DNA of 64,000 nt from NCBI GenBank assembly GCA_963966185.1, contig CAWZYM010000380.1, positions 503,501 through 567,500 on the forward strand. The letters run 5' to 3'. Shown here one piece after another: positions 1-13,200 of the stretch. A program made the position numbers and the translations under genes. The notes beneath the pieces were generated by a model, which saw nothing but the letters and a program-made list of their open reading frames with translations, searched no databases and had not been told where the DNA came from. Each line of letters starts with the position of its first letter. The first letter of the stretch is position 1. This DNA is from Rhabditoides inermis. Taxonomy: Eukaryota; Nematoda; Chromadorea; Rhabditida; Rhabditidae.

Positions 1-1192
1 TGTAGTTTATCAGGCTGATTCGACCTATGTGCAATGACAATGTACACTGTACACATACGTACAATGTTAGCGTTATGGGTTTTCTGGAAGCACACGCAAT
101 CCTACAGGAAAAAAAGTGAAAAAGAAAAATCTACCGACCAGGCGTCCGGACAGTGAACGTGTTGGGTGAGCATAGATCAGTGGAGGCTGTCTTGTCACTC
201 GGTTGAATACTCTCTCCACGCAGGTACACACCACCTGGAGGAAAACACACAAATCGCTGATTCGGTGGCTCCTTCTTTCTTTCACAGTAAAACTGTGACC
301 GAGACAGAGTCGGATAGCTTGGTGAACGGTGACTTGAGCTTGTCGTGTCAAACAATTAAAGCGTCAGTCTTTTCGAAACTATTCAAAACAATGAGAAGTC
401 AGTTTCACAGTATCAAAGGGAGTTTCGAAGAAACTGACCACTACTTCACAATTACAGAAAGAACATTTCTCACACAATTTTTGAAAGGTTTTGAAAACGT
501 ACCGATGTGTATCTGTGCATCTGGGAATAGGTTGAGGTTTCCGACGAACTGCGGGTGAGAAGATGTGATGACGACGAAGCGAATCGAAGACGGGGAGATG
601 GACAGAGAAGAAAGCTCTGCAAGACAAGAGCCTTTCCTCATTATCATAACTTCATTTTTTTCCATTTTCACTTCTTTTCCTCGATAGTAGCGGTACATCA
701 TTGGCCGCCGAGAGGATTGAACCCGGGACCTTCCGCTTGATAACTGCGCGCACATCCACTGCGCTAGCCACCCCACGTATACAATAAAATTTCTCATACT
801 CCTCCTAATTACCACACTTCCTAGTTGATGCACGTTTATATCTTTTTTGAGACATTGATTTGATCTCACTGAACTCTACGCAATTGTCAATGATTGGCCT
901 AGAAATATAGTCGTCCAACGCAGCGGTTTACACGGCTACGAAAATAGAGAAAAAGAGGAATAGAGAGGGAAAAATGAGAGAGAGGGAGAGAAAGAGAGAA
1001 AGAGAGAAAGAGAGAAAGAGAGAAAGAGAGAAAGAGAGAAAGAGAGAAAGAGAGAAAGAGAGAAAGAGAGAAAGAGAGAAAGAGAGAAAGAGAGAAAGAG
1101 AGAAAGAGAGAAAGAGAGAAAGAGAGAAAGAGAGAAAGAGAGAAAGAGAGAAAGAGAGAAAGAGAGAAAGAGAGAAAGAGAGAAAGAGAGAA

Positions 1193-1255
<63 letters not shown>

Positions 1256-2059
1256 AGAGCGGGGGCATGCACCCGCTGTTCGGTCAACGACCGATCCGCA
1301 CGCTTCTCCGAGTATTCAAAAGAACTGTAATTGTCCACCGTTTCTCAGAATGATACGTATATCTTCGGTCGCCACACTTCCCGCTTAAAACAAAACTCTC
1401 ACTTTCACAAAAAAAGGAACTGTTTTAATCAGGATAATGGAGACTTTGTATTGCATGTTCTATCAATTATGTAGATACCTGTCATTACGATTGGAGAAAA
1501 ACATGAATTACTCCAAAAATATGTTCTATGATGTTCCATGGAGTGGTTTTTTTTCTGATTTTTCTCTCGTCATCCTGTGCAGAACCGATGCGCGTTACTT
1601 GCTTATTCTAATAAGACTTTTTTTATTTGATGTCTTGTCTTACAGTAACATTCGCAAAGCATCGTGACATCGAGCATGCTTTATGCAGATAAAAATTGAC
1701 AGTTATCAATTATTACTGGAGGTGGGTTATAGAGCATCAATTTTCGGTTCGGCCAAAGCTCGCTATCATATACTCGCTATTGTTACTCGTTTCTATGTTA
1801 CACTAATCAATGCATGAGGTGCGTATTCTACAGTAGTACAGGTGGAATTATTTTATTTTATACGTATAACCACCACCTTTGACACGACTTGAAAATAAAA
1901 AAAACGTTTTTTTGATTAACACAAATCAAATATCTGAGACTTTGAAGTGTTTAATGTAAAACTCACGATCCAATAGGCTCTGCCGCATGCTGGGTAGGCC
2001 AGTGTTGACGAGAATCCGACAGCCGCCATCCTGAAGAAGGACCACGGAGGGGATGAGCA
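1..2059 (-). CDS. metallo-beta-lactamase-fold protein (MBLAC1/SWIP-10-like), 3' part outside the window
   Basis: Three minus-strand exons agree in phase: 1967-2059, 503-616 and 135-234. The first encodes LLQDGGCRILVNTGLPSM, the beta-sandwich start and DTGLP-like motif of MBLAC1-type proteins. The second encodes VVITSSHPQFVGNLNLFP, aligning with the metal motif THxHxDHxGN. The third ends in TVRTPGR, where the family has TPGH. The normal metal ligands are therefore partly replaced (TSSHPQF for THGHPDH, R for H if the donor at 134 is used), so hydrolase activity is doubtful. The N-terminal exon upstream of 2059 was not found; the 5' end may lie in the fold-back region or be shared with the gene at 3808-5215. 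The 3' end is off the left edge. Intron 1 carries an 8-bp microsatellite and a tRNA-like relic. The family is secure; exon completeness is not. Confidence 0.7.
703..774 (-). repeat. tRNA-derived SINE or tRNA pseudogene
   Basis: On the minus strand the sequence has a pol III A box (TGGCTAGCGCAGTGG) and a B box (GGTTCAATCC) at tRNA spacing. The two ends do not form a proper acceptor stem, so it is a relic or SINE head rather than a working tRNA. It sits in an intron of the metallo-beta-lactamase-fold gene. Confidence 0.45.
974..1250. repeat. polypurine microsatellite (AGAGAAAG)n then (GA)n
   Basis: An 8-bp AGAGAAAG unit is repeated almost perfectly for about 230 bases and followed by about 45 bases of GA. 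It lies in an intron of the minus-strand gene, where it reads as polypyrimidine. The open frames across it (Ser/Leu- or Arg/Glu-only) are by-products of the repeat. Confidence 0.95.
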
Positions 2060-2400
2060 CTGCAAACACGTAATCATTTAGTAGAAATGTGGAACATCAG
2101 CGAGATATGACACGACCGTTGGTTGAACTAAACTATATAGTCACTGCTTGCCGGACAATTTGTGCTATTGCGCAAAAACAGGTCAGTTGAATCGGTGAAA
2201 CTCGGTTTCAATTTCAAACGAGAGTGGAGGTCTCTTATCATTTTCATCGAGTATCAATTTTCGGTTAGGCGAAAGATCGTTATCATATACTCGGTATCGT
2301 AACTCGTTTCTATACTAATTGATGCATAAGGTGCGTATTGTACCGTAGCACAGATAGAAGCATTTTATTTTATACGTATAACCAGTGGAAGTCACGAAGA

Positions 2401-3559
2401 GGGCAGGAAGGTAGAATCCCGGGTTTTTGAAAAAATAAGGGACAGTTTCCGAAATAAGGGACAGTTTGCAAAAATAAGGTACAGTTTGCAAAAATGGGGC
2501 ACAGTTTGCAAAAATAGGGTACAGTTTGAAAAAATAGGGTACAGTTTAAAAATAAGGTACAGTTTGCAAAAATAGGGTACAGTTTCCAAAACTAAGGTAC
2601 AGTTTAATACCCTCTTAGAAACTCCTATAAAAGGCATAAACCACCATAAAACGCGATGTGTTCACTTTCTTGTCCACCTACACGTTCCCTCTAATTCCAT
2701 GTTTTATGTATGGGTTATGATGAGGTGTACTGCACCGGGATCGCAGTTCCGCCACTTCGTTAACACCTTGTCAATTTCCTATCAAGTTCCTGTTTGATTA
2801 AGAAGATGTATGCTATTTCACGTGATCTATTGTAATTCTTTCCATAACGCATCGTATGTAAAATAAATTAATTTTTTTAAGTTCAAAACAAGAAAAGAAT
2901 AAGAAAAATCGCGCGGAAATGTTTTACGTGGTAACGTTAAAGGTACACTGGCGACTTATTTTTGACTCGGAATTATCGAAAGAATCATATTAACCCAAAA
3001 CTCAATCGATTTGTTTGAAAGAACAACGATTAATCGTTGCTTTCAAATGTTGCAACTCGCTGTTGCAACATTTTTTTTCAAACTCAAAATTGGTCCCGCC
3101 ACGACCTCCATTCCGTTGAACTCTTCAATACTGCAGAACTGGTGATAGAACACATAATCCAAGATAAAAGAAGCTCGTTCACTTACTATGCGGCTCAATG
3201 CGTGTGTACGCCGTAGTGGCACAGACCTCGCCGGTTCGAGTCCTGTCTACGGCAAATGTTTTGCATGAAAGGTAATGCGCGTTCGAGAGAGCTAGTTGCA
3301 GAATTAAGTCGCCACTGTTCCTTTAACTGTACCTTATTTTTGGAAACTGTACCCTGTTTTCGCAAACTGTACCTTATTTTTAAACTGTACCCTATTTTTG
3401 TAAACTGTACCCTATTTTGGCAAACTGTACCTTATTTTTCCAAACTGTACCTTATTTTTCCAAACTGTAGCCTATTTTTCCAAACTGTACCCTATTTCCT
3501 CAGAAAACACAAAACTGTCCCTTATTTTTTCAAAAACCCGGGATTCTACCTTCCTGCCC
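2401..3559. mobile_element. 1.16-kb fold-back element with minisatellite arms
   Basis: The ends are inverted repeats beginning GGGCAGGAAGGTAGAATCCC. Each arm continues as a tandem array of a roughly 20-base unit around TACAGTTTGCAAAAATAGG (about 2440-2610 on the left, its complement at about 3325-3520 on the right). The core has no convincing coding sequence; a tRNA-like stretch with GGTTCGAGTCC lies near 3230-3245. No clear target duplication is visible, so the superfamily is unknown. Confidence 0.75.
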
Positions 3560-3807
3560 ACAAAGAGCGGCAAAAGCGGGTGGCGCCGCCTTCTTGGATT
3601 CGACCGAGAGTAGCGTATATCGAAAAACTTTTCTCTCGTTAAAATTGGGGCAAATGTTATTGATTATTTTCCATAGATATGTATACGTACTCTTGACGTT
3701 GCTATCCGGGAGGGCATTGGTGCGTGGATGGGAGAGGAGTGAGAGGAGCACAGGAGGCGCGGGAGGCAGCTGCAATCGAAACTTATCGTTAATGTTAACT
3801 TATTTTT

Positions 3808-4776
3808 TTAGTGTTCTAAGATGACTGACATAGTAGACCTGTCCGGCGCGTGGCCACTTGTCCCATTTGTGGCCGGCACTTGGTCGGATGCGAGTGAAGA
3901 CATGAGGACGGATCTGCTGCGGCGGAAGCTGGAACGAGCAACCTCACGCGACTCAGTGTACTTCCATGTGTTTGGGGGTGAATCGCATTATTATTTAGTG
4001 GAGAGAGTGATAGAGAGGGAGAGATGGAAAAGAGAGGAGAGAGAGAGAGGGGGAGAGAGAGAGTCTCCGTCTCACCGCCGCCCCGTCGAACGGGCTGTGT
4101 CCCTCAATGTCTATCCGGTTGTCGTACGCGTCCAGCGGGTCCAACGCGTACGCCACGTCCACTTCTGCAAATAGAGTATGCTAATTTCGTATAACTTTTT
4201 GCAAACAACTTTGCTTGCTAACACACAATCCATTCTTTTGTGTATTTGGCCACACCAGTGTTTCACTGTGGAAGAGGGCATCAGTATCCACTCCATATGC
4301 CGACTCACTGTTCCACTTGTACTCTGGCTTTGTGTCCATAGTGCTGGCTGGTCGTCGCACGATCACATCAGAGTCGCTGTGTCTCTGCGAGGGAGGCGAC
4401 CCCGACAGGTCCGTCTTCTGAAAAAAACCGTTATATATCCGCTTCTAATGCACAAATCAACAGCGTGGGAGTACCTCCCTGACAATTCTGCCTAGTGTCT
4501 TCTTCATGCAAACTACGAAATGGGTTGGAACACTATCACCCACCGTCTTTCCCTTTCCAGCCAGCAGTTCCACTAGCAGTTCGGTCGTGCCACAGCACAC
4601 GAACAGCGAGTCGCCCTCTGGCTGACACCTGCAAACACGTGTTTCCTACTTTGAAACCCATTATGTATAAAAGAGAAATGATATTGCTCTCACTTTGCTT
4701 CAATTCCGCGCAGTGCCACCACTTTCTCCTTGGAGACAGTATTCAAAGGCATTCGTATGTTTGGGAGAGAGTGACT

Positions 4777-4824
<48 letters not shown>

Positions 4825-5215
4825 TGAGATAAATATAAAACGGAGAGTTTCATTGTTCTCTTGTGAGTGAGATTCAGATGACATTTCTCACCACGCCATT
4901 CTGCCGCCGGTCATGACGATGCACGGATCTGGATGGCCCTGAAAGTATCAGTGGGTCAGCTGGCTACCACACTAAGAGGAAAGAGCTGACGCTTATCACG
5001 GTATTCAAGACCCTTCAAAACATTGCAACTTTTTTAAGAGTTGATATTTCTACGATACAATTACCTATTACCAGTAACAGTCTCACCTGTAGTGTGGGCA
5101 CGCAGTTCATGAGCTGCAGGGTGCTCCTGTGTCTGAGCTGTGTGAGCCCGCGTTCGCAACAGAGGGAGAGACAGGGCAGGAGGAGGAGGAGGAGGGGCAG
5201 TGGCACTAGCCGCAT
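3808..5215 (-). CDS. small secreted Cys-containing protein, unknown function
   Basis: Proposed exons in transcription order: 5087-5215, 4892-4938, 4544-4628, 4267-4417, 4076-4164 and 3808-3960, with phases that fit. The start is the ATG at 5215 because it opens a classic signal peptide (MRLVPLPLLLLLLPCLSLC). About 45 residues with spaced cysteines follow, including a CQPEGDSLFVCCG stretch reminiscent of nematode Cys-rich modules, then a polar tail rich in Ser and Asp. No membrane segment follows. I do not recognise the family. The last exon has a weak acceptor and is the least certain. The gene could instead supply 5' exons for the metallo-beta-lactamase-fold gene just downstream on the same strand, but I found no in-phase link. 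Confidence 0.5.
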
Positions 5216-6647
5216 ACTATGTATCTAAAACGACATACACATTATTATTTTTTCATAGTATGTTTATGTTGGACATTTAGCGATCATTTATGATCATATC
5301 CATAGCGCGATCACAGCAAACATTGTACATGCATAAGATAAAGTGGCATACATGAAATAGTAGGAGAATGTATATATCGAAGTCGGTATAGTGGCAACAT
5401 TGACGGTATGAAATAGAGACAATGAATCGAGCAATGTTGCAAATATGTAAGGGTATGTAGATACAAATGACCTTATCTGTAAATGTGACTACTATCAGCG
5501 AAAAGACAGCAGGGAATTAAATTCCACAAAACAAAAGAAGACCGGAAACCAAGAGGAAATCGGTGCACTACCGTTTTTGAAGGGGCCGAATCACTTCTTT
5601 CGAGAGGGCGAGGGTGAGAAGAGGGGGAAGTATCACTGTGTGCCGAGAGAGAGAGATTTGAAGAAGAGTGGTTCAGGCTAGCCGCCGGACGGTATTGACA
5701 CTTGAAACGAGACGCGCAATCAAGAGCGATTAGATTTATGGAGACAATGATGATCATTGGTGATTCTAGTTTTTCATCTTCATAAAATGAAACGCGACTG
5801 AGTGAAAGTAAAAGAAAACAGACAGTGCCATATCAAATTATCGTTCTATCTCTAACAACCAGCTCACGAATTGAAAACATTAAGAAACTCAAGTTCAGTG
5901 CTGAACGACTATCGACAAATGTACAAAGCCCGCCCACGCAATCTATAGTAGACGCGGGTACTTGACTCGAGTCCCTAGTGGGAGCCGACTACTCGGGTAG
6001 ATCTCTCGTGTTTGCTCTGATCCACCGCCTGCCGCGTCTGCGCTCTCTCATATCACCGCACTCTCTCGCCTCTTGTAGACAGCTATCTGGTATCTGTAAT
6101 CGGGTACAACAATGGACGCGGGGTGGCGCCCGGAAGTGGCCCTTGAAGGGAACGGCTCTATTGTGTATTGTGTGATGTTATGTGATGTGATTGATAAAGC
6201 CTCACTAATAATTACTGACTATTAATTACTGTTCTTAATGGCATTCTCGGAAACATTCGAAAAGAATCACGGTATATCGATTTCAAAACAACCTCATTCA
6301 CTTGAGTACAGAAAAAAAGTAAGTATACAAAATGATCTTCCTGATTTAGGCCTGAACAACAAATATGTGTTTTCAAATGTTTACCTATAAAAGCTTCTCG
6401 GAACATTTCCGGAGGAAGTAATCGTAGATGAGACCCGATTGCCCCGTTTGGGTAATCGACCCCCTCTCTCACTCCCTCAATTGCCCTCTCTCGCCTGGAG
6501 AACTCATCATCTCACCCTCTTGTTTCCCCCCTTTCGCCGATGCCCATTTAGGCAATTGCGCGCATCTCCCCCTACTGCTCCACTTCTCCACAACACTGCT
6601 CCGCTGCTCCAACTGGTTGTTCTCCTCCATCTTTTATCCCCTTCTCC
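5216..6647. other. region without a supported gene
   Basis: This lies between the start of the minus-strand secreted-protein gene and the plus-strand NMDA receptor gene, so both promoters should be here. A minus-strand open frame at 5473-5757 (94 codons, Ser-rich) lacks recognisable domains or phase-matched partners. Nothing else is supported. Confidence 0.4.
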
Positions 6648-7469
6648 ATGCACAGCCTGCTCCTTCTCCTTCTCCTTCTCCTTGCCTCCTCCTCTCTGTG
6701 CATCGACATCTCACCCCGACTGGATCGGACCACGAGACCGCCAGTCAATGTGACAAAGGAGCAAGTAACTATCGGGGTTGTGTATCAGGTGTGTTCGATA
6801 TGTAACAATGCAAAATACATGAATGTGAATATTCACAGAACTACGCCCGCTCGAAAGCCTACGACAAAGCGTTCAAGGAAGTTATCCGGAAAATCAACGA
6901 TGCCACGCTAATATCGTTTGTTTTGATCTTACTCTCACTCTCATCAATCGATAAATCAATATCATAATCGTCCAGCTCCCTCCGTCGACTCGCCACGCGC
7001 TACACCTTCTCATCGGTCGACTGCATTCTGCCAAAGGTGAGAGGAGTACGTCGGGAAGGCGGTATAGTACGTAAGCGTACCACCCAATGGTTTCCGAAAG
7101 TAGTCCCTTGTTTTTGTTAGGGCATGTTCTACGTCTCCGACGTGCTCGACTGTCTGTGCGACACCATGATACCCGAAAAGGTACGGTATCCTTTATTTTG
7201 TACGTTTTTAGTTGATTACTTATCGAATCAATACAAAATCGAATCAATACAAAATAGATAACAAAAAGAGGATGGCACATTTCAAGGAGAGAGAACAATG
7301 ACAAGAATGTAGTCTTATGCCTCGGAGTGAGAGGGAGAGAGAGATAGAGAGGGATTCTCTCTCTGCAGGTCGCCCTGATCATCTTCGTGACGGCATCGGA
7401 GTTGTACGACGAGTCCACGGCAGCCAGCCAGTACTTCCTGCGCACTGCCAGCTACACCGGTGGAAGACA

Positions 7470-7545
<76 letters not shown>

Positions 7546-10214
7546 ACTCTCTCACTCTCTCTCTTTCTTCTCTCTCTCTCTTCTCTCTCTTTCTCTCTCT
7601 TCTCTCTCTCTTTCTCTCTTTCTCTCTCACTTTCCCCTCTCATACTTACTGCATGTTCAGGCATCCCGCTGGTCGCTTGGAACGCGGATAGTGCCGGCTA
7701 CTCTCTCAACAAGGTGAAAAATCTTCATGGCGCTCCTACATTCTCGTAAAAAGTATTAAAGAATATTTTTTAAACATAATTACAAAATCTATCACACAAC
7801 ATTTCACAGTAAGACTCCGGATAATACAGATCAGAGACATCAGTTATGAAAAGAACAAGGGAAGATTATTTGAAGCAGAGAACGCGGAATAGTTGCGAGA
7901 GAGCGTTGCAGGATCTGTCTGAGTACCGTCTCCTGCAGCTCGCTCCTCCCATCGAACACCAGATACGAGCCATGTTCGCACTCCTCACACGGTACGCGTT
8001 CACTTCATTCTCACCACTATCATTCATCATTATCTTATCATTGTGCTTGCCGTTTTTAGATCAATAATTGTAAATCTGCATGCGAGTTGAAACGGCTACG
8101 AATACTTTCAACTAATAATATTGTGATCACTGAACATCAGACGAGCGTGAAACGGGTGAAAAAAATATTGTGTTCAGCTACAACTGGAGCAAGTTCGGCG
8201 TGGTGGCTGCGAAGATGGCCGGATCGCAGGTAATCGAAATAATCATTCAATTACATTTCTAATGATACTGCATCATTAGCGACATTTTTCAAACTCAGGA
8301 GTTCCTCTTGGCAGTCCAGGATGAGATCAAAGAGATGGAGGAGCGCGGCGCGAGAGGCCGGGGGTGCGTGGTATATATATGTATCGTTCTCTCTCTCTCT
8401 CTCTTTCTCTTTTTTTCTCTCTCTCTCTCTTTCTCTCTTTCTCTCTCTTGCTCTCTTTCTCCTCTTCCCTCCGTTTCTTGAAGATAAGGACCCTTCTCTT
8501 TCTAGTCTGGAAGTGTTGTTCTCCGGAGAGATGGACCCCTCCAATCAGACGCACATCGACGATCAGCTAGTAGCGTTGAGGTGAGACTACATACCCGCCG
8601 CACACATCACTTTCCATGAAACTCATGAAAAAACGTTCTTTATTGTAGTTGGAAGATGTGATGCATCATTTAAATTAGACAATTTCTACGTGAGAGTCGG
8701 CAACACTACTTCGTCTTCAGGAAGTCGCAGGCGAAGATCATTCTGCTGTACGCAAGCGAGCAACACGCGAGGAGCATATTCGAGGTGAGACTGCCTGTCT
8801 ACGTCAGTCTGTCGTCATCCCGTCACTTATCATAAATGAACATATGTACAAAGCGAACAGAATGTGGAAGAGCTTCTCCTGGATTAGTTTGTCTAACAAC
8901 ACTCTCGCTGAAGCTTGAAAGCACCAAAAACGTTTTTGATTTCAATATTATACCGTTGATTTGTAAAATAAAAAGTAAACAAAACTTTTTTTGCAGCGCG
9001 CGGAGCTGGCAGGCCTACTGGCCGACAACTTCCTGTGGATAGGCACGCAGAGTGTGAGAGGTGCGTGGGAAACATATTTTTCTCTCCGCCCCCTCTCCCC
9101 CCCCCTCCTCGCTCTATCACCGATCTACTTGCCTCACCATCTCATTGTCAGAACTGTATGATATACCAGAGAGGCTCAACAACCAGTGTGCATTATTATG
9201 TATATTTATTTATTGCCGTGTTACATAAACAGATACATTGCAAAACAGGAAAAAAAAGTGTGAAAGGGTGACGTAACATGAACGATAGATAACATGATAT
9301 GATACAAAAGGAAAGGAAAACGTGGATGTGCTCAATTACGACGGATTTTAGACAGTGTCATTAGTTCTAGGGAGGATAGGTGTTGTTTAAAAGAGGTGTG
9401 GTCACGGATATGTACAACGTCAGAAGGTAAGGCATTCCAGGTACTAAAAGCTCTACTAATAATTGTGCTTATTTGGCCATTGTTATCAAATGAAGGCACA
9501 ATTCTGAATTCGTTTGAGTTTCTGGATTTTGTTGGGATAATAGTGAAAAGACCTTAATAATCCAAAATTGTTTTAGAGTGAATGAACTTATGGATATATG
9601 TGATGTCATTCAAAAAAGGCGATATTCGAGTGTTTGAAGATTGAGCAGCTCTAGGCGTTGAGGATAGGAAAGGGTGCGACCGATACGCTGACACACGCGA
9701 CGAGTGAAATAAGAGATAAGAAAAATTATGAGCTTAAAGAAGGATTCCGGAGAACAGGCCAGCCGGCGCAAAATGCCGCGCCCCAGTGGCATACTGGCGC
9801 ACGTACTCGTGGCGAGGCTAATTTCATTGTTCACTATCGTGTCTCTATCACTGGGTCAGCGCATGATAAGCGCGGGAAAGCAGCGGCAGTGAGGGAGAGT
9901 GTGCGTGACCCGCGCGGCTTCTTTCATCTTGTGCTAGCCGAACACTCTATCGATCAACAAAATGGCGCAAACTTGTCTTGTGGGGGTTTCGGCGATGGCG
10001 CCTGCCCAGCTGATCGTGGACAATCGTACGGCACTGGCAAAATGCCAAAATCTTGCGCCCAGTTTGACGGTCAATAGTATTCGTACTGCCGAAAAATATT
10101 GGTTATGCAGATTTTCGCGAGGAAAAAAATATTTCTTTTGTAAATAGATTCAATTTACGATTTTCTGTAAATAATGACCCCTAATGTTGATTTCCGTGGA
10201 GGCCTTCTTTAAGA

Positions 10215-10258
<44 letters not shown>

Positions 10259-13200
10259 TGTCTACACTCTCACTTCAGGCACGTCGACGACCCTGTCCCG
10301 TCCTTTCCCCGCTGGTATGCTATCTGTCAACTACCACACCGTCTCCAACGCCATGTTCCCGCCAAAGGACGATGTGCTGCCACATATGATGACGCTCGCG
10401 CCGAAGGATCGCACCTCTCTCTCTCTCTTTATATGTTTTATATGTTTTAACTTCCGTTCGACGGGTAAGTTTCACTGACTGGCTAATACGCGGCGATAGA
10501 AATGACGGCAATTGACTCTATGGATTCGTGATACCTAAAAAACACGTGATAAATAATATGATCCAGCTCGATCGATTCTCCAAAACGTATGTATCACCAG
10601 CTGAACGCATAATGAACTGTTATAGAGTTGTGGTAATCTGCGGTTACAATAACGACATTTGAGAGAAGCAGGAGAATAGAGAAATACATTCGAGTTGTTC
10701 TGCACAGCCCAAAAATGCCGTACTGTAAGAATGCATCTTCTATAGAGAAATATACAAACAGGCCCACATACGTACCCGTTACAGTTGCTGGGCACGGCGC
10801 TGCTCTCTCTGCTGTCCCCCACTGGCTCGTTCTCCTCCCCCCTCCTCCCCTCTCCCAATACATCCACCATCTCCCTCCGATCGACAGCCAGCTGCGAGGC
10901 TGAGGCAGAGACGTTCTTCTGGCAGGACGGAGCAGTACTGTACGAGTGAGTGCAAAGTGAGAATGATCCGCACAAACTGTCTTTTTTGTTTCAAACAGAT
11001 TTTCATACACAAACGAGCCAAGCTGCCAAATCTATTCTATATCGCTCCATCGCAGTTCTGTATAACTGTATTCAACATAACGTTGTACATAGGATTTGAT
11101 GACGAATAGTAGGTCTGAAACCATCTAGGGCGATGAAGAATGCGTTCGTGAAGGGCAACCCGGGCCATGCGGGCGACGGACACGACAGCTTCTTCTTCAC
11201 ATTCGACAGGTGAGACGACCACATCTGAACGAATGATGACTGTCAGTAGTCAAATATTGCTATAATAATAAGTCTGCTTTCACATTTATGTAGTTCTTTA
11301 CTCATAATAATTATGGGCTGGGAGCGGTAGTACAGTAAATATACGTTCCCTTCAGCCAGGGCAAGCTTCGCAACAGTGTGCTCGAGATCAGCAACCTGCG
11401 CACCAAGCTACCCAAGGGTCCACTCTACTGGGACAAGGTAAGTGCAAACACGTTAATGTATCACTTCCCGTATACGGTACGACAGCCGCCCCGGCAGCCG
11501 CATTATGCATTATGTCTAGACATTATGTGAGCACATACTTTTGTTGTTGTAGGTGGGTGAGTTCATTTCGGGAGAGCTGCGTATGGCTGACATCGAGTGG
11601 CCGGGCGGACGCGCCAACCCCCCACACGGTACACCCGACAAGTTCCACGTAAAGGCAAGTAGAGTATCATCAATGAATCAATAAATACAATCGATCGCAT
11701 CAATCAAAAATATGTTCATCCCTCTGAGATCTGAGTCTATGATTCCTCTGGTTCAATTATTTTCATGTAACAATCACTGAAACAAACTCCGTGCCACACA
11801 AACGCCTAAATTATCTAAGGCGAATAGAGTCATAGAATAGAGAGACTCAATGCGACTAATTCACTAATTTTCTTTACATTCACTGGCGAAAGAGAGATTG
11901 AGTGGGAAGGTCGATATCCGGGAGAGATGTGTCTCTGCACTGTTTCACTCTATCGTTGTTATATAATAATATGTTTATTCATAGTGCATGTGGGGGGTAC
12001 ACAGAGAGAAATACAACATGACGAAAAGAGAGTGTAAGCAGCTCTTGTCGACGTTGACAGACCCCCGTCGACCCGGTACAACTACGCTTTCCAGAGATCA
12101 GTATTTAAACGTGATCTATGCGGAAAGACGAAGTCTCGCCACTCGATATGGGACAGAGGAGAGTGAGGAAAACGGACCAGGTTATGCCGTTTGCCACCAC
12201 TTCTCACTAAATGAATAATCCAGCTTCATATTTTAGTTAGGATTACCTAGAACCTGGTTGTATCATTTATACAAAGTAGTGTTGAAATTGTTCCGTTTTT
12301 ACTATGGAAGTTTATTAAATCATTTAGTTTCTTTCGGAATAGGGGTTTTTCATGAACAGAGACCACGTAACTTGGAAGTGAATTCCAAACATTAACGACT
12401 GTGTATGTTAAAAATGATTGTTCTACAGTAGTTTTTGCGTTTGTGAGTAATTTGAGACCATTCGAACGTGTTCTGTATGATCTCGAAGCTGTGCTTGCTA
12501 CAGTGAAAGGATTATCTGCTTTAATGTGACCATGAATGTAGCTATGCGCTAGTGACAAACTGTTTTTCATTCTCCTCAAAAACAATGTCTCTAGATCAAG
12601 AACACGTAATCTATCCACATAGCACATCTTAGGTAAAATTGCCTTTGTAAATTTACGTTGCACTTTTTCAAGATCGTTACAACATGATATGTTCATATGA
12701 CATAACACTTCACTACCATACTCTAGTATGGGTCGTATTTTGTACATATAGAAGTTTTTAAATAGGTCTTGAGAATAAGAGAAGGTTTTGGGAACAAGAG
12801 TTGATAAAGCGGAAGCTTTTCGTATTTGTTTCGATAAATGACTTGAGGGGTCTAGATCATAGTTCAATTGAATACCTAAGTCTCTGATGTTAGTGACTGA
12901 TCGTAAAGACTGCCCTTCGCATGTATAGGTTTTCTTCGGATTCTGTTTTCCGAAATGCATACATTCGCACTTGGAAACTGAAAGTGTCATCTGCCTATGT
13001 TTGAAGAAATTCGAGATGACATGTAGGGCTAATTCCAGTTTTATTTCGAAACCTGGTGTACCAGAGGAAAGATATAGTTTTAGGTCATCAGCATACATCA
13101 GAAAATGACAGTTTTTAATAAAATCTCCGATGTCATTTACATACAGCAGGAACAAAAGGGGACCAACCACACTTCCCTGAGGCACACCAGACAGAACCTC

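Noticed and set aside
928..1338. Ser/Leu/Phe-only and Arg/Glu/Lys-only open frames
   Set aside because: Direct products of the polypurine microsatellite; no gene structure.
3191..3254. Functional tRNA in the fold-back element core
   Set aside because: Only a B-box-like GGTTCGAGTCC and a weak acceptor pairing; no anticodon arm.
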